This document shows positions 15,149-24,041 of a stretch of 24,041 bases of DNA, piece by piece. Made by a program: the position numbers and the translations under genes. The notes under the pieces were generated by a model. It had not been told where the DNA came from. It saw nothing but the letters and a program-made list of their open reading frames with translations, and ran no database searches. How positions within the stretch are numbered: the stretch's first letter is position 1; each line of letters starts with the position of its first letter. This DNA is from Thiotrichales bacterium HSG1 (GTDB lineage Bacteria; Pseudomonadota; Gammaproteobacteria; Beggiatoales; Beggiatoaceae), in NCBI GenBank assembly GCA_030378125.1, contig JAUCGN010000002.1, positions 3,954 to 27,994 on the forward strand, in the 5' to 3' direction.

Positions 15149-16588
15149 TTAAGAATTACCTTCTTTTGTAACTCGTAATAGTTCATCAACAGTAGTATCT
15201 CCGCCTAATAAACGTTTTATACCATCCTGATAAATAGATTGATTACTAACATAATTTTCTAACTCATGTTGCCCAACGCTGTCATGAATCATATTGCGTA
15301 AAGTGCTATCTATAGTCACTAACTCGTAAATTCCAGTTCTACCCCTATAACCAATTGAATTACATTTAGAACATCCCTTAGTTTTATATAATTGTGGAAC
15401 TGTAGTTACTTTTAACTCTTCCATCTCTACTCTATTTGGAACGTATTCTTGTTTGCAGTGTGAACACAATAATCGTATCAAACGTTGAGCCATTAAACCT
15501 ATCATACTAGAAGCTAACAAAAATGGTTCAACTCCCATATCCCGCAACCTAGTTATTGCTCCAATAGCAGTATTAGTATGTAAAGTTGATAAAACCAAAT
15601 GGCCAGTTAGACTCGCTTGAATAGCAATTTGAGCAGTTTCTACATCCCTAACTTCACCAACCATAACAACATCCGGGTCTTGGCGTAGTATAGCTCGTAA
15701 ACCTCTAGCAAAGGTCATATTAACCTTAGTATTAACCTGAGTTTGAGCAATTCCATCCAAATAATATTCAATTGGGTCCTCCACTGTCATAATATTTTGA
15801 CTGCGATCATTTAAATAATTAAGCATGGCATATAAACTAGTAGTTTTCCCAGAACCAGTTGGGCCAGTCACCATAATTACACCATAAACTTTTTGTAATA
15901 GTTTTTGTAAACTGGCTAACGTTTCCTCCGACATACCAATCTGTTTTAAATCTAAGCGACCGGCTTGTTTATCTAATAATCGTAAAACTACTCGTTCCCC
16001 ATGTCCAGAAGGAATTGTAGAAACTCGTACATCGACTGCTCGACCAGCAATTCGCAATGAAATACGCCCATCTTGAGGCAGCCTTTTTTCTGCAATATCT
16101 AGTTTAGCCATGACTTTAATGCGAGAAACCAACAGTGGAGCCAAAACTCGTCGAGGTTGTAACACTTCTCGTAAAACACCATCAGTACGAAATCGCACTA
16201 CTAACCTAGATTCAAATGGTTCAACATGAATATCAGAAGCATTTTCCTTAATTGCCTCAGATAGTAAAGCATTAATCAGACGAATTATTGGAGCATCATC
16301 AGCAGTTTCCAACAAATCTTCTGGTTCGGCAAGCTGTTTAGCAACTTGAGATAAATCCAGTTCATCCCCTAAACCTTCTATCATTTGGTTGGAACTTGCT
16401 TCATAGTTTTTGGTAAGTAATATGTCAAATTTTTTTGAGGAAATTGCTTGCAAATCAAGAGGAATAGCTAGAAAACGTCGTACTTCAGCTAAGGTTTGGT
16501 GATTTATATTAGGACGATAATATATCGTATTGGGCTGAGAAAATATTACACCATGTCGTTTAGCAAAGGTGAATGGAATTAAATTCAT
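15149..16588 (-). CDS. gspE: Type II secretion ATPase GspE (GspE/PilB family)
   Basis: This 479-residue AAA+-like secretion ATPase has the GspE-type start (LIPFTFAKRHGV), a linker, then the N2 and catalytic domains. The Walker A motif GPTGSGKT is at 242-249, the Asp box near 268-275 (TVEDPIEY), the Walker B region is LRQDPDVVMVGEVRD, and the His box includes LSTLHTNT. The CM zinc site has two CxxC pairs at C375/C378 and C406/C409. It powers pseudopilus assembly at the inner membrane. The N-terminal opening and length favour GspE over PilB. No other gsp gene is adjacent, which is unusual because gspE often sits with gspD and gspF. It starts 16 bases after the hybrid kinase stop, so it is likely read from the same transcript. 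Confidence 0.9.
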   Translation of the reverse strand: MNLIPFTFAKRHGVIFSQPNTIYYRPNINHQTLAEVRRFLAIPLDLQAISSKKFDILLTKNYEASSNQMIEGLGDELDLSQVAKQLAEPEDLLETADDAPIIRLINALLSEAIKENASDIHVEPFESRLVVRFRTDGVLREVLQPRRVLAPLLVSRIKVMAKLDIAEKRLPQDGRISLRIAGRAVDVRVSTIPSGHGERVVLRLLDKQAGRLDLKQIGMSEETLASLQKLLQKVYGVIMVTGPTGSGKTTSLYAMLNYLNDRSQNIMTVEDPIEYYLDGIAQTQVNTKVNMTFARGLRAILRQDPDVVMVGEVRDVETAQIAIQASLTGHLVLSTLHTNTAIGAITRLRDMGVEPFLLASSMIGLMAQRLIRLLCSHCKQEYVPNRVEMEELKVTTVPQLYKTKGCSKCNSIGYRGRTGIYELVTIDSTLRNMIHDSVGQHELENYVSNQSIYQDGIKRLLGGDTTVDELLRVTKEGNS

Positions 16589-16604
16589 ATTATAATTGGA
16601 GAGT

Positions 16605-18311
16605 TTATTTAGTTTTCATTCTTAGTAATTCCAGTTCTTCAGACAATTTTTTTAGTAACTCTAGCATATTAATAATATCAAACATTTGAATATATTCTTG
16701 CAATAATTTGCTATAATCAATAAAAATTGATACGTTATGTTCTTTGCCTAAAACATTCAATTTAGTTGCTAATTTATCAATAGTTTCCTGTTCTATCCCC
16801 ATATTTGCCTCTTCCAAAAGAGGTATAACTTCTTGGATTATTATATTTTGCAAAACCAGAATATTAGTAACATTATCCCAACTAAATTTTTCTTCTAAAC
16901 ACGGTTCATCATCAACTTTAATATTTTCGGAGTATTTCAAATACTTAGATAGTTGCTTAAATAATAATGAAATAATGACTGGTTTAAATAAATAACCATC
17001 AAAATGATGTAGTTTAATATCATTATCATCATGAAACATAATAGAAGCAGTAAGGGCAATCACTGGAATATCAGATGTATTTGGATCCTCCTTTAAACGT
17101 TTAGTTACCTCATAACCATCCATTTCTGGCATTTTTAAATCCATTAAAATAAGATTTGGTTGATATTCTTTTGCAAATAACAGAGCCTTTTGGCCATTTT
17201 CAGCACAAATAACTTCTAAATTAACTGGTGTTAGATATTCCACAATCAAGTTACGATTAGAGTCAACATCATCTACTACCAATATCCGTGCTTTTTCAAA
17301 TGTAATATTGTTTGCTTCAAAAACATGTTTTATTTTTAAATTAGGAACTGTATCAGCTATTTTAACCTTCCGTAAAGTTATTTCAAATCTACTGCCTTCG
17401 CCGGGAATACTGATACCTGTTATTTGCCCATTCATCATTTCCACTAAACGTTTAGTTATAGCTAATCCTAATCCAGTTCCACCATATTTACGAGTACTCT
17501 GTCCATCCTGTTGTTTGAACGATTCAAAAATTAACTTTTGTTGATCAGCTTGAATGCCAATACCAGTATCTTCCACTGCTAAAATTAAATCAATACAATC
17601 ATGAGTAGTATAGGCTTCTTTGGTAGCACACAGATGAATACTGCCACTGTCAGTAAATTTAACCGAATTACCAATTAAATTCAACAATATTTGTCGCAAT
17701 CTAGTTTCATCCAAATATAATGCATTTGGCAGATTTTCATCAGTACTGACAACGAATTCTAGATGTTTTTCAGCCATTTTTAGACTGAAAATTTGTTGTA
17801 ATTCAGTGAAAATAATCTGCGGATTTATTGGCTCATATTGAATATCTAATTTCCCAGCTTCAATTTTGGATAAATCAAGTATATCATTGATTAAAGTTAG
17901 TAAACTTTTACCAGCTGTTTGAATAGAGTTGAGATGTCCTTTTTGTTTTTTATCGGTAATTTCTGAAGCAAGTATATCGCTAAAACCAATCACAGCATTC
18001 ATGGGAGTACGAATTTCATGACTCATATTGGCAAGAAATTCACTTTTGGCACGATTAGCTAAATCCGCTTCCTCTTTAGCCTGTTCTAATTTTACTTCGG
18101 CAATTTTTTTGGCAGTTGTATCATGGATAATAGAATAAAGTAAATGATGATTTTCTAGTTCAATTGGTCCACTATAAACCTCAACATTTCTAATTTCTCC
18201 AGAAGCTAACTTATGTTTAAATTCAAAATAGTTACGTTTCTCTATATCGGCATTACGCATTTCAGTAACAATTTCTTCTTTATTCAATATGTTAATGTCA
18301 GAAATAAACAT
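16605..18311 (-). CDS. Hybrid histidine kinase, C-terminal part (end of PAS, HisKA, HATPase, receiver)
   Basis: This frame is the downstream portion of one larger hybrid kinase whose upstream portion ends at 18368. Residues 1-70 are the second half of a PAS domain. HisKA follows with H98 in FLANMSHEIRTPMN, then HATPase_c with N215 in the N box, DTGIGI at 248-253 and GGTGLGL at 277-283. A receiver domain spans ~341-455 with D347/D348, phospho-acceptor D391 in LILMDLKMPEMDG, T421 and K443. The last ~110 residues are helical and unassigned, with no clear HPt motif. All catalytic residues are intact. The ATG at 18311 is internal to the ancestral PAS domain, so independent translation from it is uncertain. 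Confidence 0.88.
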   Translation of the reverse strand: MFISDINILNKEEIVTEMRNADIEKRNYFEFKHKLASGEIRNVEVYSGPIELENHHLLYSIIHDTTAKKIAEVKLEQAKEEADLANRAKSEFLANMSHEIRTPMNAVIGFSDILASEITDKKQKGHLNSIQTAGKSLLTLINDILDLSKIEAGKLDIQYEPINPQIIFTELQQIFSLKMAEKHLEFVVSTDENLPNALYLDETRLRQILLNLIGNSVKFTDSGSIHLCATKEAYTTHDCIDLILAVEDTGIGIQADQQKLIFESFKQQDGQSTRKYGGTGLGLAITKRLVEMMNGQITGISIPGEGSRFEITLRKVKIADTVPNLKIKHVFEANNITFEKARILVVDDVDSNRNLIVEYLTPVNLEVICAENGQKALLFAKEYQPNLILMDLKMPEMDGYEVTKRLKEDPNTSDIPVIALTASIMFHDDNDIKLHHFDGYLFKPVIISLLFKQLSKYLKYSENIKVDDEPCLEEKFSWDNVTNILVLQNIIIQEVIPLLEEANMGIEQETIDKLATKLNVLGKEHNVSIFIDYSKLLQEYIQMFDIINMLELLKKLSEELELLRMKTK

Positions 18312-18365
18312 TAATTTTAATTGTACTTCTGAATAGCCATAATACTTAACAGCCGCTTTATTAAA

Positions 18366-18376
18366 ATCTAAATTTT
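18366..18376 (-). other. Frameshift site joining the two halves of the hybrid kinase
   Basis: On the minus strand the reading is GGT AAA ATT TAG. Adding one T to the TTT run (18370-18372) gives GGT AAA ATT TTA GAT TTT AAT, that is G-K-I-L-D-F-N-K-A-A, a normal PAS continuation that joins smoothly to the frame starting at 18311. The local sequence is not a standard slippery heptamer in the right register. Confidence 0.8.
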
Positions 18377-21157
18377 ACCATTCGTTGGATCAATCAATAG
18401 TTCTATAGCTTTGTTATCATTAAAAAGTCGGCGATAACGTTGTTCACTGCAAATTAACTTTTTTTCCGTCAGTTTATGTTCGGTTACATCATGGAAAATT
18501 TCAAATTTGGAAATACTACCATCTACATTTTGAATTGGAGTATCCAACAAATCATAATATTTGTTATGTTGAGAAACGTAAAATTCCCAACGTACCGTTT
18601 CTCCAGCAAATACTTTGTCATTTTTACACCAAGAACAAACTTCAGTTCTAGCATGAAAATATTCATAACATTTAGAACCGTTAACCGGGCCAAATTCTTG
18701 GATAAGAACTGGATTAACATATTCAATATCAAACTGTTTATTGACAATATAAATACCATCTGGTATCGCATTGAAAATATTAAGTAATTTATCACGTTCT
18801 TTTTGTATTTTTGCCTCAGCTTGTTTTAGATCAGTGACATCTTTTAAAGTAAATAAAAATAATTCAATTTCTCCGGTTATATCTTGGATAGGTACTAATG
18901 ATAAATCCCAATATGTAGTATCCCATTCCGGATGTTCAGGAAATATAAATGGTCGTGCAGTTCTTTGATAGATTTTTTTATTTTTGGCAGCTGCATCAAA
19001 TTCATCTTTTAAATTAGATGGATAAAATTCAAAATGGTTGTGACCGGGAAATTCAGATGAATCTCTTTGGCAAGCTTTGGCATAAGTCTCACTCACTCGA
19101 ATAAAATTATAATCTTTATCCAACAGCACTAAACTATCAAGTGAATTAGCAAAAATTAAGTCCAGTAATCTAGCTTGTTTTTTAATATTTTCTTCAACCT
19201 GTTTGCGTTCAGTCATGTCATGAGCTATACCTTCAACAGCAATAACATTACCTTGCTCATTAAATATAGGTGTTTCAGAGACTTCAAGGAACTTAATTGC
19301 ACCATCTTTACAATAAATTTCTGTTTCATACAAAGGTTGAATAATTCCTTGTATGCTACGTTCAGAATGATATTGGACTTTTTTATTAATAGGGTTGTCA
19401 GTCAAATATGTAAGATAATGATTCATAAACTCTGTTGGGGTGTAACCCAATGTATTTTGAATAGAATCACTAAGAAATGTAAATATACCATCAGTATCAT
19501 GACTATAAAAAAAGAACTCATCTGGCATATTTTCCACGAGTCGCCGGTGTTTTTCTTCACTTTTTTGCAATGCTAGTTCTGCTTGTTTGCGTTTTGTGAT
19601 ATCAATGAATGTTACTACAGCACCAATGATCCCACCTTTGTGAAAAATAGGATGTGACCAACATTCAACCGGGAAATAAGTATGATCTGCTCGCCAAAAA
19701 ATTTCGTTATTACTATGAATTTCCTTTCCTAGTTTGATACTTTGATAAACCAGACAGTTTTTTTCAGAAAATGGAGAACCATCTTGCTTAGAATGATGGA
19801 TCATGGAATGTATGTCTTGGGTTATCATATCGTCAACACTGTTGTAACCCAATATCTTGACACAAGCTGGATTACAGAAGGTACAACAACCGGTTATATC
19901 CATCCCAAAAATAGCTTCAGCAGTAGAATTTAGTAATAAGCTAACTTGTTCTTCAGTGGCATGTAAAGCATTACTGGTTTGAATTCGCTCTTCAATTTCT
20001 TGTTGCAATTGTTCGTTAGCGGCAGTAAGTTCTCTAGTGCGTTCCTTAACCAATTTTTTTAAATGTTGCTGATAATCTTGTAACTTATCTTGAGCATGTT
20101 TAAGCTGTGTGGTCATGCTGTCAAAAGTTCTGGAGAATTGCCCAATTTCATCTTGAGTTTCAATAGTTACTTGATAATTCCAATTACCCTGTTCTATCTC
20201 CCTAGCTCGATGGTGCAATTTTAAAATAGGATTGGTTATTTTTCTACTAGTAAAAAAAGTAATAACACCACTTACAACTAATAAAATAATAAAAAATAGA
20301 GTCATTAAACGTACCAGTCTATGTACTGGCGCATAAGCTTCTTCTGCATCTATTTCGGCTAATAGACACCAGCCAGTTTTATCTATATAACTATGAGTTC
20401 CAAGCACTGATTTACCGCGATAATCTTGGTAACGATGTATTTTAATACGTTTTGTTTTATGCTCTTCTATAGACATCGCTAAACATGTTTTTGCTTCTAG
20501 GGTATTTATTTTTAATTTCAGAAAGGTATCATCCATAAACCGTGAAGGTGTTATCATATAACCATCCCTATTGATAAGATATACTTCACCACTTCTGCCG
20601 TGTCTATGTTTAGTTATTTTATATAATTCTGCTTTCATTTCTATATTAACAATTATAATACCTGAAAATTTTCCTTTGATTAAAATTGGTGCTGAGATAC
20701 TGATAACTTTAGTTCCAGTCATAGTGGAAAGATGTGCATCACGGATATAGCTTTTTTCTTTACCATTAATGAATATTTCTGCATTGCCAACATGATCAGT
20801 TTTAGAATAACCTGATACCACCATTTTGCCGTGTTTATCTAAAACTCTTATCCGAGAAATTTCATCATAAATATAAATAAGATTTTTAATTCTTTGTTTG
20901 GCTAACATTATATTTTGGTTAATGAGAGCATCTTTAAATAGTTTACTGGTAGCTAATGTTTTAACTACTAGTTTAATATTATTATTTATTACAGTTTCAA
21001 CATGTTGTGTCTTTGATGTAGCAATACTTTTTAAATGATGATGAATTTCATGTTCAAGCATCTGCTTAGAAATAATATAACTAGTTGTACTAGATACTAT
21101 TCCAGTAATCAAAATGAGGACAAAAATAATAATGGAGATTTTGGTTTGTATTTTCAT
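18368..21157 (-). CDS. Hybrid sensor kinase, N-terminal sensory part (Cache, HAMP, four PAS and part of a fifth)
   Basis: Membrane sensor of about 930 residues. TM1 lies near the start (KISIIIFVLILITGIV), a periplasmic dCache-type domain follows (with VLDKHGKMVVSGYSKTDHVG and GEVYLINRDGYMITPS), then TM2 (LMTLFFIILLVVSGVITFF), a HAMP domain, a coiled coil, and four PAS domains at roughly 410-528, 540-655, 665-782 and 792-897. A fifth PAS is cut at GKI by the frameshift. PAS4 has clustered cysteines (KCYEYFH, then CSWC). Residue numbers count from a GTG at 21172; I prefer the ATG at 21157, which starts MKIQTKISII directly before TM1. Neither has a strong ribosome-binding site. Alone this half cannot phosphorylate. 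The ligand is unknown. Confidence 0.87.
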   Translation of the reverse strand: MKIQTKISIIIFVLILITGIVSSTTSYIISKQMLEHEIHHHLKSIATSKTQHVETVINNNIKLVVKTLATSKLFKDALINQNIMLAKQRIKNLIYIYDEISRIRVLDKHGKMVVSGYSKTDHVGNAEIFINGKEKSYIRDAHLSTMTGTKVISISAPILIKGKFSGIIIVNIEMKAELYKITKHRHGRSGEVYLINRDGYMITPSRFMDDTFLKLKINTLEAKTCLAMSIEEHKTKRIKIHRYQDYRGKSVLGTHSYIDKTGWCLLAEIDAEEAYAPVHRLVRLMTLFFIILLVVSGVITFFTSRKITNPILKLHHRAREIEQGNWNYQVTIETQDEIGQFSRTFDSMTTQLKHAQDKLQDYQQHLKKLVKERTRELTAANEQLQQEIEERIQTSNALHATEEQVSLLLNSTAEAIFGMDITGCCTFCNPACVKILGYNSVDDMITQDIHSMIHHSKQDGSPFSEKNCLVYQSIKLGKEIHSNNEIFWRADHTYFPVECWSHPIFHKGGIIGAVVTFIDITKRKQAELALQKSEEKHRRLVENMPDEFFFYSHDTDGIFTFLSDSIQNTLGYTPTEFMNHYLTYLTDNPINKKVQYHSERSIQGIIQPLYETEIYCKDGAIKFLEVSETPIFNEQGNVIAVEGIAHDMTERKQVEENIKKQARLLDLIFANSLDSLVLLDKDYNFIRVSETYAKACQRDSSEFPGHNHFEFYPSNLKDEFDAAAKNKKIYQRTARPFIFPEHPEWDTTYWDLSLVPIQDITGEIELFLFTLKDVTDLKQAEAKIQKERDKLLNIFNAIPDGIYIVNKQFDIEYVNPVLIQEFGPVNGSKCYEYFHARTEVCSWCKNDKVFAGETVRWEFYVSQHNKYYDLLDTPIQNVDGSISKFEIFHDVTEHKLTEKKLICSEQRYRRLFNDNKAIELLIDPTNGKI

Positions 21158-21341
21158 GGCTTTATCATTCACATTCCAATAGCTATATTTTTTATCTTAA
21201 ATACAAAAAACATTTGATTTATAATCAACTAATTGATATATAAACTTATTTTTAATAAAAATATCTGTTCTAAAATCAATATTATAGCATTAGAAATCAC
21301 TATATGATAGCATGTACAATTGACTCGAAAGGAGAACAAAA

Positions 21342-22814
21342 ATGTATATTATTATGACAGCATCGGAATGTGCATCGGTATCTAAAGTTGGTGGTCTTGC
21401 TGATGTTGTTTACGGTCTAAGCAGAGAGTTAGAAATAAGGGGCAATCAGGTAGAGATTATCTTGCCAAAATATGATTGTATGCGTTATGATCGTATTTGG
21501 GATTTGCAAATTGTTTACCAAGAATTATGGGTTGCATGGGGAACTGGTGCAATAAGCTGTACTGTATGGTTTGGTATGGTTGATGGGTGTAAGTGTTTTT
21601 TTATAGAACCACATTCAAATGACAATTTTTTTAATAGAAATCAATATTATGGTTGTCATGATGATGCTACACGATTTGCCTTCTTCAGCAAAGCTACACT
21701 AGAATTTATGTTGCAGACTAACCGGCATCCGGATATTATTCACTGTCATGATTGGCAAACCGGCTTGGTCCCAGTATTATTATTTGAAATTTATCAACAA
21801 CAAGGAATGACTCACTCCCGTATTTGTTATACTATTCATAACTTTAGATATCAAGGTGTCACTGGAACAGATATTTTATCCCTTACCAACTTAGATCGTC
21901 CTGAATATTACCATCATCCAGATCGGTTGCAAGATAACAAACATGTTGGGGCATTAAATTTTATGAAAGCCGGCATAGTGTATTCAAATTTTGTTACCAC
22001 TGTATCGCCAAAACATGCGTGGGAAGCACTTTATACCGATCAAAGTTATGGGTTAGGTGATACTTTACATATTCATCAAAGTAAGTTTAGTGGTGTTCTC
22101 AATGGATTAGATTATGAAATATGGAATCCAGAGATAGATCATTTAATTCCTCACCATTACAACATAGTCAATTTGGAAGGTAAATATTCTAATAAAGAAG
22201 CATTATGCGATAAATTGTTGCTAAAAAAACAATATAAGCCAATTATTGCCTATATAGGTCGGTTGGATGTGCAAAAAGGAGTACATTTGATACGACATGG
22301 TTTATTTTATGCTTTACAAAATAATGCCCAATTTGTAATATTGGGTTCTAGCCCTGAGACAAATATTAATAATGATTTTTTACATCTAAAACATGAGCTT
22401 AATGATAATGAGGATTGTCATTTAGAAATCGGTTTTAATGAAGAATTAGCTCATCTTATCTATGCTGGTGCTGATATGATCATTATGCCAAGCATGTATG
22501 AACCCTGTGGATTAGCTCAAATGATTGCATTGCGATATGGTACTGTTCCTATTGTGCGATCAGTTGGAGGACTTGTCGATACTATTTTTGATCGTGATCA
22601 TTCTGATAAACCGATCACTGCTCGAAATGGTTATGTATTTCATCAGGCTGATCATGTTGGGCTTGAGTCAGCAATGCAAAGAGCTATTGGTTTGTGGCAT
22701 GATTTTCCAGAGCAATTTCATAAATTAATTATTCAAAGTATGCAGTACAATTTTTCTTGGCATCGTTCTGGTCAACATTATTTAAATATTTATGATTTAG
22801 TTCGAGAAAACTGA
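21342..22814 (+). CDS. glgA: Glycogen synthase (ADP-glucose type, GT5)
   Basis: A full-length 490-residue GT-B enzyme that transfers glucose from a nucleotide sugar, normally ADP-glucose, to growing alpha-1,4-glucan. Visible motifs: the substrate-binding loop KVGGLADVV at 15-23, HCHDWQTG at 134-141, YTIHNFRYQG at 163-172, TVSPKHAWE at 220-228, GVLNGLDYEIWNP at 251-263, IGRLDVQKG at 305-313 and PSMYEPCGLAQ at 383-393 with the conserved Glu388. The start is firmly set by AAAGGAG at 21328-21334. It is divergent from the sensor kinase. No other glycogen genes are in the window. It fits a cell that stores glycogen, as many sulfur bacteria do. Confidence 0.95.
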   Translation: MYIIMTASECASVSKVGGLADVVYGLSRELEIRGNQVEIILPKYDCMRYDRIWDLQIVYQELWVAWGTGAISCTVWFGMVDGCKCFFIEPHSNDNFFNRNQYYGCHDDATRFAFFSKATLEFMLQTNRHPDIIHCHDWQTGLVPVLLFEIYQQQGMTHSRICYTIHNFRYQGVTGTDILSLTNLDRPEYYHHPDRLQDNKHVGALNFMKAGIVYSNFVTTVSPKHAWEALYTDQSYGLGDTLHIHQSKFSGVLNGLDYEIWNPEIDHLIPHHYNIVNLEGKYSNKEALCDKLLLKKQYKPIIAYIGRLDVQKGVHLIRHGLFYALQNNAQFVILGSSPETNINNDFLHLKHELNDNEDCHLEIGFNEELAHLIYAGADMIIMPSMYEPCGLAQMIALRYGTVPIVRSVGGLVDTIFDRDHSDKPITARNGYVFHQADHVGLESAMQRAIGLWHDFPEQFHKLIIQSMQYNFSWHRSGQHYLNIYDLVREN

Positions 22815-22898
22815 GTTACTATCCTTTAAAATCCGGCTAGGTTATTACAACATTAAGTTATAATTATTTTTAATAAAACTAACCTTATAGGTATTCAG

Positions 22899-23312
22899 AT
22901 GAATTTATTAAAGATTTCACTAAGTTCCCTATTCATTTCAATCGCTATGATTGGAACCGTTTTAGCTGACACTACCGCAGCGATAGAGTCTTTGTTAAAC
23001 AATGCTAAGGTACATTATGAGAATGAACGATTTGAGGATGCTGCATTCGCATTAGAACGAGCATTACGGATTGAACCAAAACATCCAGTCCTTTGGCACA
23101 ACTTAGCCGGAATACGTTTGGCCCAAAAAGATTGGGTACGAGCTGCCAATCTTGCTAATAAATCCAATACTATCGCGATTAAACGTAGAAATTCAAAAGA
23201 ATTGCGAATCAGAAATTGGGTTATAATAACTCTAGCTTGTGAAGGTAAAGAGGACCATAAATGTGCTAGAGAAGCTCGTAAACAAGCTCAATCTCTCGTA
23301 CAATCTAATTGA
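22899..23312 (+). CDS. Small exported TPR-repeat protein
   Basis: This 137-residue protein has a signal peptide at 1-23 (ending TVLA), then two tetratricopeptide repeats at ~29-62 and ~63-96 (ENERFEDAAFALERALRIEP, then WHNLAGIRLAQKDW). A basic tail carries two cysteines (C114 and C122) that could pair in the periplasm. TPR proteins act as protein-binding scaffolds; the partner is unknown. It lies between glgA and thrC, 84 and 59 bases from them, and may be co-transcribed. Confidence 0.82.
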   Translation: MNLLKISLSSLFISIAMIGTVLADTTAAIESLLNNAKVHYENERFEDAAFALERALRIEPKHPVLWHNLAGIRLAQKDWVRAANLANKSNTIAIKRRNSKELRIRNWVIITLACEGKEDHKCAREARKQAQSLVQSN

Positions 23313-23371
23313 GACTAATATTTCTTGAAAATAAACTTTAATCTCAATTTAATTTAACTTAAGGATTTTAA

Positions 23372-24041
23372 ATGTTATTAAGCACTCGCTATATTGGACT
23401 GATTGACAAATATCGTGATTATCTGCCGGTACATGATGATACCCGAATTATTAGTATAGTTGAAGGTAACACTCCATTAATTCGTTTACATAATATTCCT
23501 AAATTATTAACTAAGGATGTTAATATTTACGTTAAATATGAAGGGCTTAATCCAACTGGTTCATTTAAAGATCGCGGTATGACTATGGCAATTACCAAAG
23601 CTGTAGAAGCGGGTAGTAAGGCAACTGTCTGTGCTTCTACTGGAAATACTTCCGCAAGTGCTGCTGCTTACAGTGCTAGAGCTGGAATTACTGCTTTTGT
23701 AATTATTCCAGATGGTAAAATTGCTCAGGGTAAACTAGCTCAAGCTATGATGCACGGTGCAGTTGTCATTCAAATTCAAGGCAATTTTGATGATGGAATG
23801 AAGTTAGTAAAAGAAGTAGCAGAACATGCTCCGATTACTATCGTAAATTCTATCAATCCTTATCGTCTACAAGGTCAAAAGACAGCAGCTTTTGAGATCG
23901 TTGAGGCTCTTGGTAAAGCTCCAGACTATCACTGTTTACCGGTTGGTAATGCTGGCAACATCAGTGCTTACTGGATGGGTTTTACTGAATTTTTCAATAC
24001 TGGGGTTATTAAACAACGGCCAAAAATATGTGGTTATCAAG
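23372..24041 (+). CDS. thrC: Threonine synthase, 3' end outside window
   Basis: The frame is open from ATG 23372 to the window end (223 codons), with AAGGA at 23361-23365 as ribosome-binding site. It encodes a fold-type II PLP enzyme that converts O-phosphohomoserine to threonine. The start ([17 protein letters not shown]), the [11 protein letters not shown] segment, the PLP lysine K66 in [11 protein letters not shown] and the phosphate-binding [14 protein letters not shown] fit the short threonine synthase of many bacteria. The [15 protein letters not shown] segment is also typical. The C-terminal third is missing, so completeness cannot be judged. Confidence 0.93.
   Translation, partial: MLLSTRYIGLIDKYRDYLPVHDDTRIISIVEGNTPLIRLHNIPKLLTKDVNIYVKYEGLNPTGSFKDRGMTMAITKAVEAGSKATVCASTGNTSASAAAYSARAGITAFVIIPDGKIAQGKLAQAMMHGAVVIQIQGNFDDGMKLVKEVAEHAPITIVNSINPYRLQGQKTAAFEIVEALGKAPDYHCLPVGNAGNISAYWMGFTEFFNTGVIKQRPKICGYQ

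Noticed and set aside
18366..18376. Programmed -1 ribosomal frameshift in the hybrid kinase
   Set aside because: The codons AAA ATT TAG are not a slippery heptamer in the correct register and no strong downstream stem is evident; a mutation or base-call error explains it better.
19175..19576. Plus-strand 133-codon open frame inside the sensor kinase gene
   Set aside because: It is antisense to clear PAS domains and its translation is low-complexity with no family match.

Overview
The window is AT-rich bacterial DNA. It most resembles a filamentous or giant sulfur bacterium of the Thiotrichales/Beggiatoaceae (Gammaproteobacteria). That placement is inferred from the gene mix: clustered filamentous-haemagglutinin paralogs, a caspase-FGE-sulfatase fusion, DUF29, DUF4384, many toxin-antitoxin genes, palindromic intergenic repeats, a multi-PAS hybrid kinase, and gspE and glgA. 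No rRNA or marker gene is present, so it is not certain.

Region A (1-4619) holds two large two-partner-secretion (TpsA/FHA-like) exoprotein genes in tandem. The first is cut by the window edge and the two overlap by ATGA. Region B (4710-11144) is a mixed accessory block. It contains a leftward phage-type antirepressor (T5orf172 + Bro-N), a secreted caspase fused to an FGE-sulfatase domain, a repeat-filled gap, a translationally coupled DUF29-antitoxin-YafQ trio, a VapBC-like pair, and an envelope pair (DUF4384 coiled-coil protein + OmpA-like protein). Region C (11289-14915) returns to the haemagglutinin family: a deletion- and frameshift-damaged copy, one intact copy, and a 5' stub. A ~101-bp palindromic repeat follows three of these genes and supplies their last codons and stop.

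Region D (15149-21172, minus strand) encodes a very large hybrid sensor kinase, split into two frames by an apparent one-base deletion inside its last PAS domain. A GspE-type secretion ATPase gene follows 16 bases downstream. Region E (21342 to the end, plus strand) looks like stable chromosome: glycogen synthase glgA, a small periplasmic TPR protein, and the start of threonine synthase thrC, which is cut by the window end.

The points most worth checking are these. (1) The 3' end of the caspase-FGE gene has the codon pattern of a diversity-generating-retroelement variable region. (2) A ~49-bp palindrome occurs both in that gene's leader and in frame between its two domains. (3) All the haemagglutinin paralogs share constant ends and a variable middle, and each visible mature protein has only two cysteines, near the C-terminus. 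(4) The 3' ends of these genes lie inside the repeat. (5) The YafQ toxin has Asn in place of the catalytic Asp. (6) The sensor kinase is frameshifted. I see no CRISPR array, tRNA, rRNA or complete transposase gene.
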